Assembly: GCF_900109225.1 (NCBI RefSeq)
Contig: NZ_FNZK01000018.1
Location: forward strand, 1-64,000
Source of the DNA: Propionispira arboris
GTDB lineage: Bacteria; Bacillota; Negativicutes; Selenomonadales; Selenomonadaceae
Length of the DNA stretch: 64,000 bases
Reading direction: 5' to 3'
Shown here one piece after another: positions 27,119-35,749 of the stretch. Below the pieces are notes generated by a model. That model was given only the letters and a program-made list of their open reading frames with translations, had not been told where the DNA came from and did no database searches. Positions within the stretch are counted from its first letter, which is position 1; each line of letters opens with the position of its first letter. A program made the translations under genes and the position numbers.

Positions 27119-28417
27119 TTGCGAAATAAAGAAGAGAAAACGATGCTGGAGGTTATTGAACCAGACTATATGGCAGAGTTTTCTTGTATTGGGCTGCTTT
27201 GCCCGGATACCTGTTGCAGAGGCTGGGATATTGTGATAGATGAAGCCACCTGCGAGCGCTATGAAAAAAGTCATAATGCGGAGTTTAAAGCGATGATCTC
27301 GCGTGCAATTGTACACCGTAAAGAAGAGACGGATGAAGGTGAAAAAGATATTGCCTGTATTCGCATGGGCAAGGGAAAGCGATGTCTGTTTTTGTGTAAC
27401 GATGGTCTATGCATGATTCAGCGAAAAACAGAAGAAACAAATTTATCAGAAACCTGTCGTACATACCCGCGTGTGATTTATATCTGGAATGAAGAATATG
27501 CGGAGCGGTCTCTGTGTGTATCATGTCCTGCGGTCGCACGATTGATTTTGGAACGCAAAGAGCCGTTGCGTTTCGTAACCAAAAAAATTGCTGCTTCTGA
27601 ACTCGATGGATTGCGTATCACAGACAAAAATCAGCGGCTGGAAACGGATTGTCTGCCTTTGCGACGTTTCCTGATCCAAGTTTTGCAGGATCGAAAGTTG
27701 TCGCTGGAAAGACGAATAGAACTTGCAAATGAATTTTTTTGGAAGGCAGGTGGTCTTTCAGGACATCATGCAGAAAAGAAATTTAATCATTTGGTCGACT
27801 TTTATCAACAAAAGTTAAAAATAGCTGAAACAATACGATCGCAGGACGTGTCTGCTGTGATCAACAATACTTTAATTGTGCACCAGCTTGATGGTATACG
27901 ACAGTTATTTTTCCAGCGTTTGCAAAATCCGGAACTTCGCCCGTCTTTTCGCCAGCAGTTGAAAACAGTTTTATCACATTGGCAGCTTAACGAAGAATCA
28001 CAGATTTCTCAAAACAGTGTGCAGCAATACATAGAAGATAAAGAGTTTTACCGACTGTTTTTCCTGCCCCAATATAGTGGCCTTTTGGAAAACTATCTGG
28101 TGAATGAAGTGTTTAAAAACATTTTTATTACAGAAGAAGGCGCTCCGTTTTATGTTGAATGGTTCCGGCTGCTTATCCAGTTTGTTATTGTGAGGGCACT
28201 GCTAATATCAGCCTTGCCAGAAGATCCGGAGGCTCTGGTGCAGGAACACATTATCGAGTGTATACGGCAGACGAGCCGCGTTATTGGTCACGATGGACTT
28301 TATTTGCAGCAAGTGATGAGCCAACTATTTGCGAATCAATTGGAGGAAGCAGCGGCACTGCAAGATTTTTGCAATCGATTGTTAGGTGGAAATAACTTGG
28401 AAATAAAAGAAATTTAA
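27119..28417 (+). CDS. FliB-like lysine-N-methylase family protein
   Basis: A 432-residue protein. The TTG start at 27119 is supported by GGAGG 8 bases upstream; an ATG at 27143 has no good ribosome site. The N-terminal cysteine cluster (CIGLLCPDTCCRGWDIVIDEATCERY near 20-45, then CLFLC, CMIQ, TCRTYPR near 118, and CVSCP near 138) identifies the YkgJ/FliB family. Salmonella FliB methylates flagellin lysines and uses an Fe-S cluster. No flagellin gene is in view, so the substrate here is unproven. It is a single gene with a terminator. Confidence 0.8.
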   Translation: MRNKEEKTMLEVIEPDYMAEFSCIGLLCPDTCCRGWDIVIDEATCERYEKSHNAEFKAMISRAIVHRKEETDEGEKDIACIRMGKGKRCLFLCNDGLCMIQRKTEETNLSETCRTYPRVIYIWNEEYAERSLCVSCPAVARLILERKEPLRFVTKKIAASELDGLRITDKNQRLETDCLPLRRFLIQVLQDRKLSLERRIELANEFFWKAGGLSGHHAEKKFNHLVDFYQQKLKIAETIRSQDVSAVINNTLIVHQLDGIRQLFFQRLQNPELRPSFRQQLKTVLSHWQLNEESQISQNSVQQYIEDKEFYRLFFLPQYSGLLENYLVNEVFKNIFITEEGAPFYVEWFRLLIQFVIVRALLISALPEDPEALVQEHIIECIRQTSRVIGHDGLYLQQVMSQLFANQLEEAAALQDFCNRLLGGNNLEIKEI

Positions 28418-28445
28418 AACTGAACGCTTTTGGAGAAAACGCTTT

Positions 28446-28485
28446 AAAAGATCCGGTGCAGTCGAAATGCTGTTCCGGATCTTTT
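28446..28485 (+). terminator. Terminator after the FliB-like gene
   Basis: AAAAGATCCGG pairs perfectly with CCGGATCTTTT around an 18-base loop; the right arm ends in TTTT. Confidence 0.75.
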
Positions 28486-28523
28486 GGATTGAATTTTAAT
28501 TTGTAAAATTTTGACGAATAGGC

Positions 28524-28555
28524 TTGACTATAACATTGATGTTATACTTTATACT
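28524..28555 (+). promoter_or_regulatory. MerR-type promoter with operator in a 20-bp spacer
   Basis: The -35 TTGACT (28524-28529) and -10 TATACT (28550-28555) are 20 bp apart, the over-long spacing used by MerR-family activators. The spacer contains the perfect dyad ATAACATTGATGTTAT (28530-28545). Confidence 0.8.
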
Positions 28556-28585
28556 AAGAATCAGCCAGAAAAGAGGGGGCATATC

Positions 28586-28942
28586 TTGTATATTAAAGAA
28601 TTAGCTAAAAATACCGGTGCCAGTATAAGGTCGCTGCGGCATTATGAAGAGGTTGGTCTGCTCACGGCCGGACGTATGCCGAATGGTTATCGAATATACG
28701 ATGAAACAGCAATTGATACGGTGAAAAAAATTCAACTGTATTTAAACGTGGGGCTGGGGACCGCTCAAATTAAGGGGATTATGGACTGTCCGACCCTAAA
28801 ACATTTAGACCGACCGCTTTGTATGGAAGCATATGTCTTGTACCAAAAAAAACTGGCAGAAGTGCAAAAACAAATTGATCTTTTGCAAGCGGTAGCCTAT
28901 CGTTTACAAGAGAAACTGGATGAGTTTGAACAGAAAAGTTGA
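28586..28942 (+). CDS. MerR-family transcriptional regulator
   Basis: A 118-residue protein starting at TTG 28586 (YIKELAKNTGASIRSLRHYEE), with AGAGGGGG as ribosome site. That start places the canonical MerR helix-turn-helix at the N-terminus; longer readings run through the promoter. NGYRIYDE near 34 is the wing, and the C-terminal dimerisation helix spans about 75-115. CPTLKHLDRPLC has two cysteines that could bind metal or sense redox. It is probably autoregulated through the dyad promoter, with the downstream amidohydrolase gene in the same unit (18-bp gap). Confidence 0.88.
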   Translation: MYIKELAKNTGASIRSLRHYEEVGLLTAGRMPNGYRIYDETAIDTVKKIQLYLNVGLGTAQIKGIMDCPTLKHLDRPLCMEAYVLYQKKLAEVQKQIDLLQAVAYRLQEKLDEFEQKS

Positions 28943-28960
28943 GAATAAGGTAGTGATGAA

Positions 28961-29749
28961 ATGATAATTGACAGTCATGCACATGTAGTTTTGCCGAATG
29001 AACGGCAAATTGAATGGATGGATGAGGCGGGAATTGATAAGACGGTGCTGTTTACGAGTGTAGTTCATCCCGAAAACGCATCAAGTCTTTTTGAGTTTAA
29101 AAAAGAAATGGGAACGTTGTACGATATAATAAACGGAATAAAAAATCCCTTAGAAGAAAGGTTAAAAGCAATAGAGGAACTAAAGTCGGCGATCAAAGAA
29201 AACCCTCACCGATATGTGGGGTTTGGTTCCATACCGATGGGTTTATCCTATGAAGAAAATTTAATTTGGATAGAAAAATATATTGTGAAAAATAGCTTTT
29301 ATGGAATTGGTGAATTGACACCGAACAGCGGGCAAGTCGAATTGCTTGAACCCTTATTTCAGGCATCTGGGAGTACAGGAAACCTGCCGCTTTGGGTACA
29401 TACCTTTTTTCCCCTGATAGCGCAAGATATCAAAACTTTATTAGATTTGGCTAAACGATATCCAAGTGTGTCGCTGATTTTAGGGCATATGGGAGGTATT
29501 CATTGGCTTGACACTTTAGTAGCCTGTAAGGAATTATCTAACGTTTATATTGATTTGTCGGCAACATTTACGACGCTGGCATTAGAATTTGCTATACGTG
29601 AATTTCCTGAAAGAGTGTTGTTTAGCTCAGATGCACCATATACTTCACCACTATCAGCAAAAATCAATATAGAAACTCTGATAAAAGATAAAGGACTGTG
29701 CCAACAGGTCTTGGGCGGGAATATAGCAAATCTCTTACAGATATGTTAG
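28961..29749 (+). CDS. Amidohydrolase-family (TIM-barrel) protein
   Basis: A 262-residue member of the amidohydrolase-related (Amidohydro_2-like) family. Metal motifs: DSHAHVV at 4-10, LWVHTFF near 145, LGHMGG near 172, and SSDAPYT near 225. Relatives include decarboxylases and lactonases with a TIM-barrel and a single metal. The substrate cannot be assigned. It lies 18 bp after the MerR gene, so it is likely the main target of that regulator. Confidence 0.82.
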   Translation: MIIDSHAHVVLPNERQIEWMDEAGIDKTVLFTSVVHPENASSLFEFKKEMGTLYDIINGIKNPLEERLKAIEELKSAIKENPHRYVGFGSIPMGLSYEENLIWIEKYIVKNSFYGIGELTPNSGQVELLEPLFQASGSTGNLPLWVHTFFPLIAQDIKTLLDLAKRYPSVSLILGHMGGIHWLDTLVACKELSNVYIDLSATFTTLALEFAIREFPERVLFSSDAPYTSPLSAKINIETLIKDKGLCQQVLGGNIANLLQIC

Positions 29750-29899
29750 AGATTTGTGTAAGTACCGCCAGCAACAGGCAAGGGAAAAGTGAGGAAAGTC
29801 CCATTACCTAAATATGACAAAGGATGTTATAATATTGTACTAGATTCGGTATTGATTTCTGTTGTTAAATTCAGCGTATCTAAAAGAGGAGGTTTTGAC

Positions 29900-30331
29900 A
29901 TGAATAGAATGAACATTATTTGCTTAGGTGTAAGAAATATGGAAACGTCAATTAAATTTTATCGTGATGGTCTTGGTTTTAAAACAAATGAAAAAAGCAA
30001 CAATCCCGAAGTGATTTTTTTTGATGCATCTGGAACAAAACTTGAATTATATCCATTGACATTGTTAGCAAAGGATATTAATGAAAAGACTCCACCTGAA
30101 ATAGTGAATGGTTTTGCCGGAATTACTCTTGCATATAACGCTAAAAGTAAAACAGAAGTTTGTGAAATTGTTGAATTAGCAAGAAGATCAGGAGCAAAAA
30201 TTGTAAAAGAGCCACAAGATGTTTTTTGGGGTGGTTACCATGCCTATTTTTCTGATCCGGATGGATACTATTGGGAAGTTGCATGGGGACCAGACTTTAC
30301 CTTTGATGAAAATGATATGTTGAAATTTTAA
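29900..30331 (+). CDS. Glyoxalase/VOC superfamily protein
   Basis: A 143-residue protein from the ATG at 29900, which has an AGAGGAGG ribosome site; a GTG at 29789 would add 37 residues with no family match. The two beta-alpha-beta-beta-beta modules of the VOC fold are visible, with FYRDGLGFKTN near 21, LELYPL near 48, and DPDGYYWEVAWGP near 119. Members are metal-dependent lyases, isomerases or antibiotic-binding proteins. The substrate is unknown. It probably follows the amidohydrolase in transcription or has its own promoter (TATAATATTG near 29829). Confidence 0.85.
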   Translation: MNRMNIICLGVRNMETSIKFYRDGLGFKTNEKSNNPEVIFFDASGTKLELYPLTLLAKDINEKTPPEIVNGFAGITLAYNAKSKTEVCEIVELARRSGAKIVKEPQDVFWGGYHAYFSDPDGYYWEVAWGPDFTFDENDMLKF

Positions 30332-30373
30332 CATCGTATATTCAAGTAATCAGTATCAAACAAAATAGTTTTT

Positions 30374-30405
30374 CAGGGCTTTGGTATTTTGCTGAAGCCT
30401 TTTTA
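30374..30405 (+). terminator. Weak terminator after the VOC gene
   Basis: GGCTT/AAGCC short stem with a long loop, followed by TTTTTAT. The hairpin is modest. Confidence 0.4.
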
Positions 30406-30544
30406 TATGTATATAAAGAAAATAATGAGATAATAGCATTTAACTAGAAAGGTAGTATTTGCATTTAATTCCAGCGGAAAATGTCTTGTCAATTTCCGCG
30501 AGTCTGACAGCTACTTTGCAGGTATCGGGACATGTTTGTCGTAT

Positions 30545-30568
30545 ACTATCTTTAGAGATAAAGATAGT
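30545..30568 (+). promoter_or_regulatory. Short perfect hairpin before the chemoreceptor gene
   Basis: ACTATCTTTA and TAAAGATAGT form a perfect 10-bp dyad with a GAGA loop, 64 bases before the start codon. It may be an operator or leader hairpin. Confidence 0.4.
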
Positions 30569-30631
30569 GAAGGGACATTAACTGGAACGTATTTTGTTTG
30601 AATGTGCATTAGCGAAAGGGAGTTGTTTATT

Positions 30632-31801
30632 TTGGATCAGACAGATAAGATGCTTCATATCAAATATGTCGATGCGTTAAAAATGATAGCTGCGTTAGAA
30701 GTCAATGTAATTCCAGGGGGGGCCGTGTTTCTTTTTATAGAAGGGCGGACGATAAAATGGAAATCTGCTTCCAAAACATTTGACCTGCCGATTTTCAGCG
30801 TGGGTTCAGATTTGAAGGAGACAAGTATTGCAGTCAGAGCGATGAATGAACGACGGGTTTTAAGTGAAAAAGTACCGAGATCGGCATATGGAATGCGTTT
30901 GACTACCGTTGCTATTCCATTAGTAGATGATGCGGAAACTATAGTAGGGGCTTTTTCAGTCGTTTTACCACGCCTGCATCCGATAGCGAGTGGGTTTTCT
31001 GAATTTGCTCCGATCATTGTTGAATTGTTCCCTGAGGGTGCATTTTTATATATGTCAGACTTAACAAAAATTGCTTACATTCAATCATCTCGAAAATTTA
31101 CATTATCGGGGATGGCAGTTGGATACGAATTGAAGGAAACAGATATTGCTTATAAAACGATTCATTCTGGGACTATACAAATAGTAGAATTGGGTTCGGA
31201 ACGTTATGGTGTACCAGTTTATATTGCAAATTATCCGGTATATGATGAAGAAAATGGGAACGTAATTGTGGCTACACTAGGCGTTGTTATACCAAAAGCA
31301 CATGCAGCAAATTTAAAGGATATGTCAGGGAACTTATCGAATAACTTAGCTGGCATATCCACAGCAATTGAACATTTGGCAAAAAGTGCTGCCACGATCA
31401 ATGAAAATGAACAGGACTTGTATAAATATGTTCAATATGTTACAACAGCTATTGATAAAATAAATACGATTACGGAATTTATTTCATCCGTATCAAATCA
31501 GTCTAATATGTTGGGGCTCAATGCTGCAATTGAGGCTGCCCGTGCCGGTGAAATGGGACGAGGCTTTGCCGTTGTAGCCGAGGAAATTAGAAAATTAGCG
31601 ACACAATCAGGCGAAACAGTATCACAGATTAAAGCACTAACACGAGACATTAAGAAAAATGTAAGCGAAGTGGACAAAAGGAGCAGTACTTCTTTAACGA
31701 CCAGTCAGGAACAGGCAGCGGCGACACAAGAGATTTCTGCCAGCATTGAAGAGTTGATTCATCTAGCGGAACGATTGAATACACTGGCACAGGAATTATA
31801 G
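30632..31801 (+). CDS. Soluble methyl-accepting chemotaxis-type protein
   Basis: A protein of about 389 residues. TTG 30632 follows AAGGGAG by 9 bases; ATG 30602 is the alternative. There is no membrane segment. Residues about 20-225 contain two copies of a similar sensory module ([17 protein letters not shown]... and [17 protein letters not shown]... repeat), then a short MCP signalling domain with [36 protein letters not shown] near 288-323, the CheA/CheW tip. Cytoplasmic receptors of this type sense internal signals. The signalling domain is shorter than in membrane receptors. Confidence 0.87.
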   Translation: MDQTDKMLHIKYVDALKMIAALEVNVIPGGAVFLFIEGRTIKWKSASKTFDLPIFSVGSDLKETSIAVRAMNERRVLSEKVPRSAYGMRLTTVAIPLVDDAETIVGAFSVVLPRLHPIASGFSEFAPIIVELFPEGAFLYMSDLTKIAYIQSSRKFTLSGMAVGYELKETDIAYKTIHSGTIQIVELGSERYGVPVYIANYPVYDEENGNVIVATLGVVIPKAHAANLKDMSGNLSNNLAGISTAIEHLAKSAATINENEQDLYKYVQYVTTAIDKINTITEFISSVSNQSNMLGLNAAIEAARAGEMGRGFAVVAEEIRKLATQSGETVSQIKALTRDIKKNVSEVDKRSSTSLTTSQEQAAATQEISASIEELIHLAERLNTLAQEL

Positions 31802-31803
31802 GG

Positions 31804-31853
31804 AAATGCATTCTTTATAGTAGATTCATATCTATTATAGAGGATGCATTTTT
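31804..31853 (+). terminator. Terminator after the soluble chemoreceptor gene
   Basis: AAATGCAT..TATAGTAGA pairs with TCTATTATA..ATGCATTTTT with small bulges, ending in a T-run. Confidence 0.7.
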
Positions 31854-31929
31854 GTATTTATCAGTTTTAAAATAGAAATCAAAGACGAACAGTTAAAGGC
31901 GATTCGTCCCCTTCTTTTCGCTGATTCTA

Positions 31930-31970
31930 GCCAGTCTAAAAAATATCAGGTAGTACTTTTTTAGACTGGC
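31930..31970. terminator. Bidirectional hairpin
   Basis: GCCAGTCTAAAAAA (31930-31943) pairs perfectly with TTTTTTAGACTGGC (31957-31970) around a 13-base loop. The A and T runs sit inside the stem, so terminator strength is uncertain. Confidence 0.5.
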
Positions 31971-32015
31971 AGTAGTTAAAAAGCAGGAATGTTTAAAAAA
32001 AATATCGAAATTATT

Positions 32016-32270
32016 ATGTATAATAAAAGTGCTCATATAAAAAATTCAATAGGCATGGAAATTTGCTTAACTGCTGTTCACAAAGTATTAATATGCCATG
32101 ACGAAAAAATTTTGGCTGAGGTCAAGGCTGGTGAAGGCGCTGCCTTTTGTTTTTCTCCAGGCAAAAGAAAGGTGAGTAAACATGGGATTAAGAACTATTC
32201 TATATGTCAATGCGAGCCATCTGAATGGCTTATATTTTTTACTAATTCTAAGAATAACCTTAAATTTTAA
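32016..32270 (+). CDS. Small hypothetical protein
   Basis: A possible protein of about 84 residues beginning MYNKSAHIKNS (an ATG at 31989 would add 9). It has four cysteines and no recognised domain. The stretch MEICLTAVHKVLICHDEKILAEVKAGEGAAFCFSPG could be a small beta barrel. No strong ribosome site is seen and no gene is close on the left, so it may not be expressed. Confidence 0.35.
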   Translation: MYNKSAHIKNSIGMEICLTAVHKVLICHDEKILAEVKAGEGAAFCFSPGKRKVSKHGIKNYSICQCEPSEWLIFFTNSKNNLKF

Positions 32271-32389
32271 CAAAATAACAGGGAATGTGATTCTTTTTTT
32301 TAGTAAAAGAAAAAACTTTGTTAACGTTTATGAATTTGCTGCGAATAAATGTGTCATAAAACAAGTTGGAATATTTCGAGGGTCCGATC

Positions 32390-34318
32390 ATGAAGAAGAC
32401 TGACAAGAAATGTAAATTAAAAATACTTTGCTTGGAAGAGTCTCTGCTCAATGCTGATTTGATACAAAAATACTTAAACGAAAATTCAGACTATTCTATC
32501 CAAATGGATATGGTTATTAAGGAGAAAGAATTTGTTGACGCAATATCAACGAAAAAATATGATCTCATCCTTTCTGATTTCATGTTGCTTGGGTTTAATG
32601 GGTTTATTGCACTAAAACATGTTAAAGCTATATGCCCAGCTACCCCCTTCATATGTGTATCTGGGCTCATTGGAGCCGGTATAGCAGTGGAACTTTTAAA
32701 ACAAGGTGCTACAGATTATGTTTTTAAAGACAAACTGGGACGATTGATTTTTGTTATAGAAAGAGCATTAAAAGAAAATGAAGAAAAAGAGAAATTGGCT
32801 GCAGAGCTAGTTATTGCGAATAAAGAGAAAGCAGATCGAGCCGCAGAATTAGTCATTGCGAATAAAGAGCTTGTTTTTCAAAATGAAGAAAAAGAAAAAC
32901 GAGCCGTAGAATTATTTATTGCGAATAAGGAGCTTGTTTTTCAAAATGGAGAAAAAGAAAAACGAGCCGCAGAACTGGTCATCGCGAATGCAGAGCTTGT
33001 CTTCCAAAATGAAGAGAAAGAAAAACGAGCCGCAGAGTTAGTTATTGCAAATAAAGAACTTGTCTTTCAAAATGGAGAAAAAGAAAAACGAGCTGCTGAG
33101 TTGGTTATTGCGAATGAAGAGCTTGTCTTTCAAAATAGGGAGAAAGAAAAACGGGCAGCAGAGCTAGTTCTTGCAAATAAAGAGAAAGTAGACCGATCCA
33201 TAGAATTAGTCGTTGCAAATAAAGAAAAAGCAGACAGGGCTGCAGAGCTGGTCATTGTCAATAAAGATTTGATTTTTCAAAATAAAAAAAATTCATATTT
33301 AGGTTTTCATGACCAACTTACTGGACTCTATAATCGTAGATTTTACGAAGAAGAGTTAAAGAGACTTGATACAAAAAGCAACCTTCCACTGACCATTGCC
33401 ATGGGGGATGTGAATGGGTTAAAACTTGTCAACGATTCCTTCGGACATGCCATGGGTGATGAACTACTTAGGAAAGTGACAAAAGCGATTGAGAACAGCT
33501 GCCGGGCGGATGATATTATTGCCAGACTGGGTGGAGATGAATTTGTTATTATATTACCTAAAACAACTGGTTTTGAAGCAAAGATGGTTATTAAACGCAT
33601 TTGGGAACGGGCCGCAAAAGAAAAAGTAAGTTCTCTTAATGTTTCTATTTCATTTGGTTATGCAACAAAGATGAATGAGAAAGAAAACATTCAAGAGATA
33701 TTCAAAAAAGCTGAAGACCACATGTATAAACACAAAGTTTATGAAAGTTCAAGTACGAGGAGTACGACAGTAGACCTTATAATAAATACGCTGTATGAAA
33801 AAAATAATAGAGAGATGCTGCATTCGAATCGAGTCAGTAAGCTTTGTGAAGACATCGCAACTAAAATGAATTTTGATAAAGACGATATCAATAAAATTAG
33901 AACAGCCGGACTTATGCATGATATCGGTAAAATAGGAATTACGGAAAGTATTCTTAACAAGTCTCAAAAATTAACGAATGATGAATGGACTGAAATGAAA
34001 AGACATCCTGAAATAGGGTATCGTATATTAAGTTCTGTCCATGAGTTTTCCGAGATAGCGGATTATGTTCTTGAACATCAAGAAAGATGGGATGGAAAAG
34101 GGTATCCTCGGGGCCTTAAAGGTGCAAAAATCTCAATACAGGCTAGGATTATTGCCATCGCTGATTCTTTTGATGCCATGACTACTCATAGGGCTTATGG
34201 CACAATTTTAAGTGAAGAAGAGGCCATAGACGAAATAAAAAGATGTTCCAGCGCACAATTTGATCCTACAATTGCAAGAATATTTATTGAAAAAGTTTTG
34301 GGAAAAGAGTGGAAGTAA
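32390..34318 (+). CDS. Receiver-GGDEF-HD-GYP protein with repeat coiled coil (c-di-GMP turnover)
   Basis: A 642-residue protein from ATG 32390. Order: receiver domain (about 8-125, phospho-acceptor Asp near 62 in LILSDFMLLG), a repetitive coiled coil (about 135-300), a GGDEF diguanylate cyclase domain (300-460) with intact LGGDEF near 380, and an HD-GYP phosphodiesterase domain (470-640) with MHDIGKIG near 509 and HQERWDGKGYP near 567. It could both make and degrade c-di-GMP. No histidine kinase is adjacent. The gene has no close partner apart from the small secreted-like gene downstream. Confidence 0.92.
   Translation: MKKTDKKCKLKILCLEESLLNADLIQKYLNENSDYSIQMDMVIKEKEFVDAISTKKYDLILSDFMLLGFNGFIALKHVKAICPATPFICVSGLIGAGIAVELLKQGATDYVFKDKLGRLIFVIERALKENEEKEKLAAELVIANKEKADRAAELVIANKELVFQNEEKEKRAVELFIANKELVFQNGEKEKRAAELVIANAELVFQNEEKEKRAAELVIANKELVFQNGEKEKRAAELVIANEELVFQNREKEKRAAELVLANKEKVDRSIELVVANKEKADRAAELVIVNKDLIFQNKKNSYLGFHDQLTGLYNRRFYEEELKRLDTKSNLPLTIAMGDVNGLKLVNDSFGHAMGDELLRKVTKAIENSCRADDIIARLGGDEFVIILPKTTGFEAKMVIKRIWERAAKEKVSSLNVSISFGYATKMNEKENIQEIFKKAEDHMYKHKVYESSSTRSTTVDLIINTLYEKNNREMLHSNRVSKLCEDIATKMNFDKDDINKIRTAGLMHDIGKIGITESILNKSQKLTNDEWTEMKRHPEIGYRILSSVHEFSEIADYVLEHQERWDGKGYPRGLKGAKISIQARIIAIADSFDAMTTHRAYGTILSEEEAIDEIKRCSSAQFDPTIARIFIEKVLGKEWK
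32797..33285 (+). repeat. In-frame tandem repeats encoding the coiled-coil linker
   Basis: Nine tandem units, each starting with AAELVIANKE or a close variant. Some are 14 residues (42 bp, ending EKADR) and some are 21 residues (63 bp, ending LVFQNEEKEKR). Both lengths are multiples of seven, so the heptad phase is kept. The DNA copies are similar enough for slippage or recombination to change the copy number. Confidence 0.85.
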
Positions 34319-34412
34319 TTTTTTTGCTTATTAATGGAGCGATATCAACGATAAATATAGTGACGGATCAAAAATAATAATAAATGGAGTTATTAAAAGG
34401 AGATATATTTTT

Positions 34413-34868
34413 ATGGGGAGTATTAGTGGAATCGGCACCACGGGTGGTGCTATGTGGGATAATGACAACAAGAGCACCACAACTTCGAGTGATAATAAAT
34501 GGGCGAAGGAACTTCAGAAGATTATTGATGGCACTTCTACCAGTAGTGGCAGTAGTAGTAACAGCGATGGCAGCAAGACGACAATTCAACGTACTGTAGT
34601 TATGGGACCCGATGGGTCTATGACGGTTACTCTTACACAAATAACTACAGCAGCAAACGGAACTCAATCTTCAAAAGTGCTCAGTACAACAAAAACAGGT
34701 GGGTCCGCTGCTTATGTTGCAAGTGAAAAATCTGGCAAGGATGCTTTAGCTAACAATACACAAGCGCAGGGAAGCATGTGTGCAATATCAAATAGTGATC
34801 GCAATGAATATGATAAAAATAGTGATATCGGTGCGTATCTTTCAGGTGCGGTTTTAAAAAATAACTAA
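34413..34868 (+). CDS. Ser/Thr/Gly-rich hypothetical protein
   Basis: A 151-residue protein with AAAAGGAGAT as ribosome site. It starts MGSISGIGTTGGAMWDND and is low in hydrophobic residues, with a Ser/Thr-rich stretch (GTSTSSGSSSNSDGSK near 40-55) and a central VVMGPDGSMTVTLTQI strand pair. There is no signal peptide or membrane helix. Glycine-rich N-termini of this type occur in small secreted or surface-associated proteins, but I do not recognise the family. A terminator follows. It lies 94 bp after the c-di-GMP enzyme gene. Confidence 0.65.
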   Translation: MGSISGIGTTGGAMWDNDNKSTTTSSDNKWAKELQKIIDGTSTSSGSSSNSDGSKTTIQRTVVMGPDGSMTVTLTQITTAANGTQSSKVLSTTKTGGSAAYVASEKSGKDALANNTQAQGSMCAISNSDRNEYDKNSDIGAYLSGAVLKNN

Positions 34869-34948
34869 TGGATTTAAAAAGAAAGTTTCCGATTTTCTAG
34901 AATCTAAATACTAGTTTATAATGAAATCTTATAAAAAAGATATTGCTC

Positions 34949-34993
34949 AAAAACCCTCAAGTGTAGAATAATAAATCTATACTTGAGGGTTTT
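34949..34993 (+). terminator. Intrinsic terminator
   Basis: AAAACCCTCAAGT pairs with ACTTGAGGGTTTT, extended by TAGA/TCTA, with A and T runs on both sides. Confidence 0.82.
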
Positions 34994-35081
34994 CACATGT
35001 CTGGAAAGAAAGATATAGTAGACTAAATGGTTTTAAAGGCATTTGCTATATGGGGAAGTTTTGTGAAATAGTTAGTTTCTT

Positions 35082-35749
35082 TCATAAATCATCATGTTTT
35101 GGTAATAACATTTTGTGCTTTAATGCATAGTCAACCAGTTCGCTTTTTTGTTTGCAGTTGAGCTTTAGCATCAGTCTGGTCTTATAGGTACTGACTGTCT
35201 TGATGCTCAAATACAGCATATTTGCTATTACACCTAAGGAGTAGCCGTGAACGAGCAGTTCAAAAACTTCCTTTTCGCGTTTGCTTAAAAAAACGGTTGC
35301 TCATCGAGTAGATCTACTGGATTATTAAAGAGCTTATCGAGCAGAATTTGAGTATCTTGTTCACTCAAATAGCGTGCCCCCCTTGCAACAGTCCGTAAAG
35401 CTTCAAAGAGTTCTGTGTCAATTGAATTTTTCGCCAAATAGCCACCGGCTCCCAGCTGCATTGCTTCTTTTATATAATGATCATCCTGGTACATCGTCAA
35501 CACGAGAACTTTAATAGGAAGCTGCAATTTTTTTATTTCTTTTAAGCATTCTAGACCGCTCATAACTGGCATGGACAGATCCAAAATCAAGACATCAGCT
35601 TCTGTATGCTCTAATATAGCAAGAACCTCCTGCCCGTTTGCCGCCTCACCAACAACCGTGAAATCTGCTTCGTTATCCAGTAGGAGTTTCAATCCCGTAC
35701 GCAGCACTGCATGATCATCGGCTAATATAATTCTTAACTTTTTCAACAT
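35082..35749 (-). pseudogene. NarL/FixJ-family response regulator, frameshifted
   Basis: The receiver domain (MLKKLRIILADDHAVLRTG, phospho-Asp in VLILDLSMP, Lys in LVLTMYQDDH) reads from 35749 to a TAA at 35285. The LuxR-type helix-turn-helix continues in the next frame as LSKREKEVFELLVHG...LSIKTVSTYKTRL and ends at TGA 35082-35084. The break is at a run of seven T on the coding strand (about 35286-35292); eight would restore one 222-residue protein. It pairs with the kinase gene, overlapping it by 7 bp. It is either a real one-base deletion or a homopolymer sequencing error. Confidence 0.85.

Noticed and set aside
29791-29802. GAGGAAAGTCCC resembles the conserved P4 region of RNase P RNA
   Set aside because: The surrounding sequence does not fold like RNase P RNA and the matching 3' conserved part (ACAGAA region) is not found downstream, so it is a chance match or at most a short relic.
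32797-33285. Regular repeats that could suggest a CRISPR array
   Set aside because: The units are in frame inside a gene and are direct tandem repeats without spacers.
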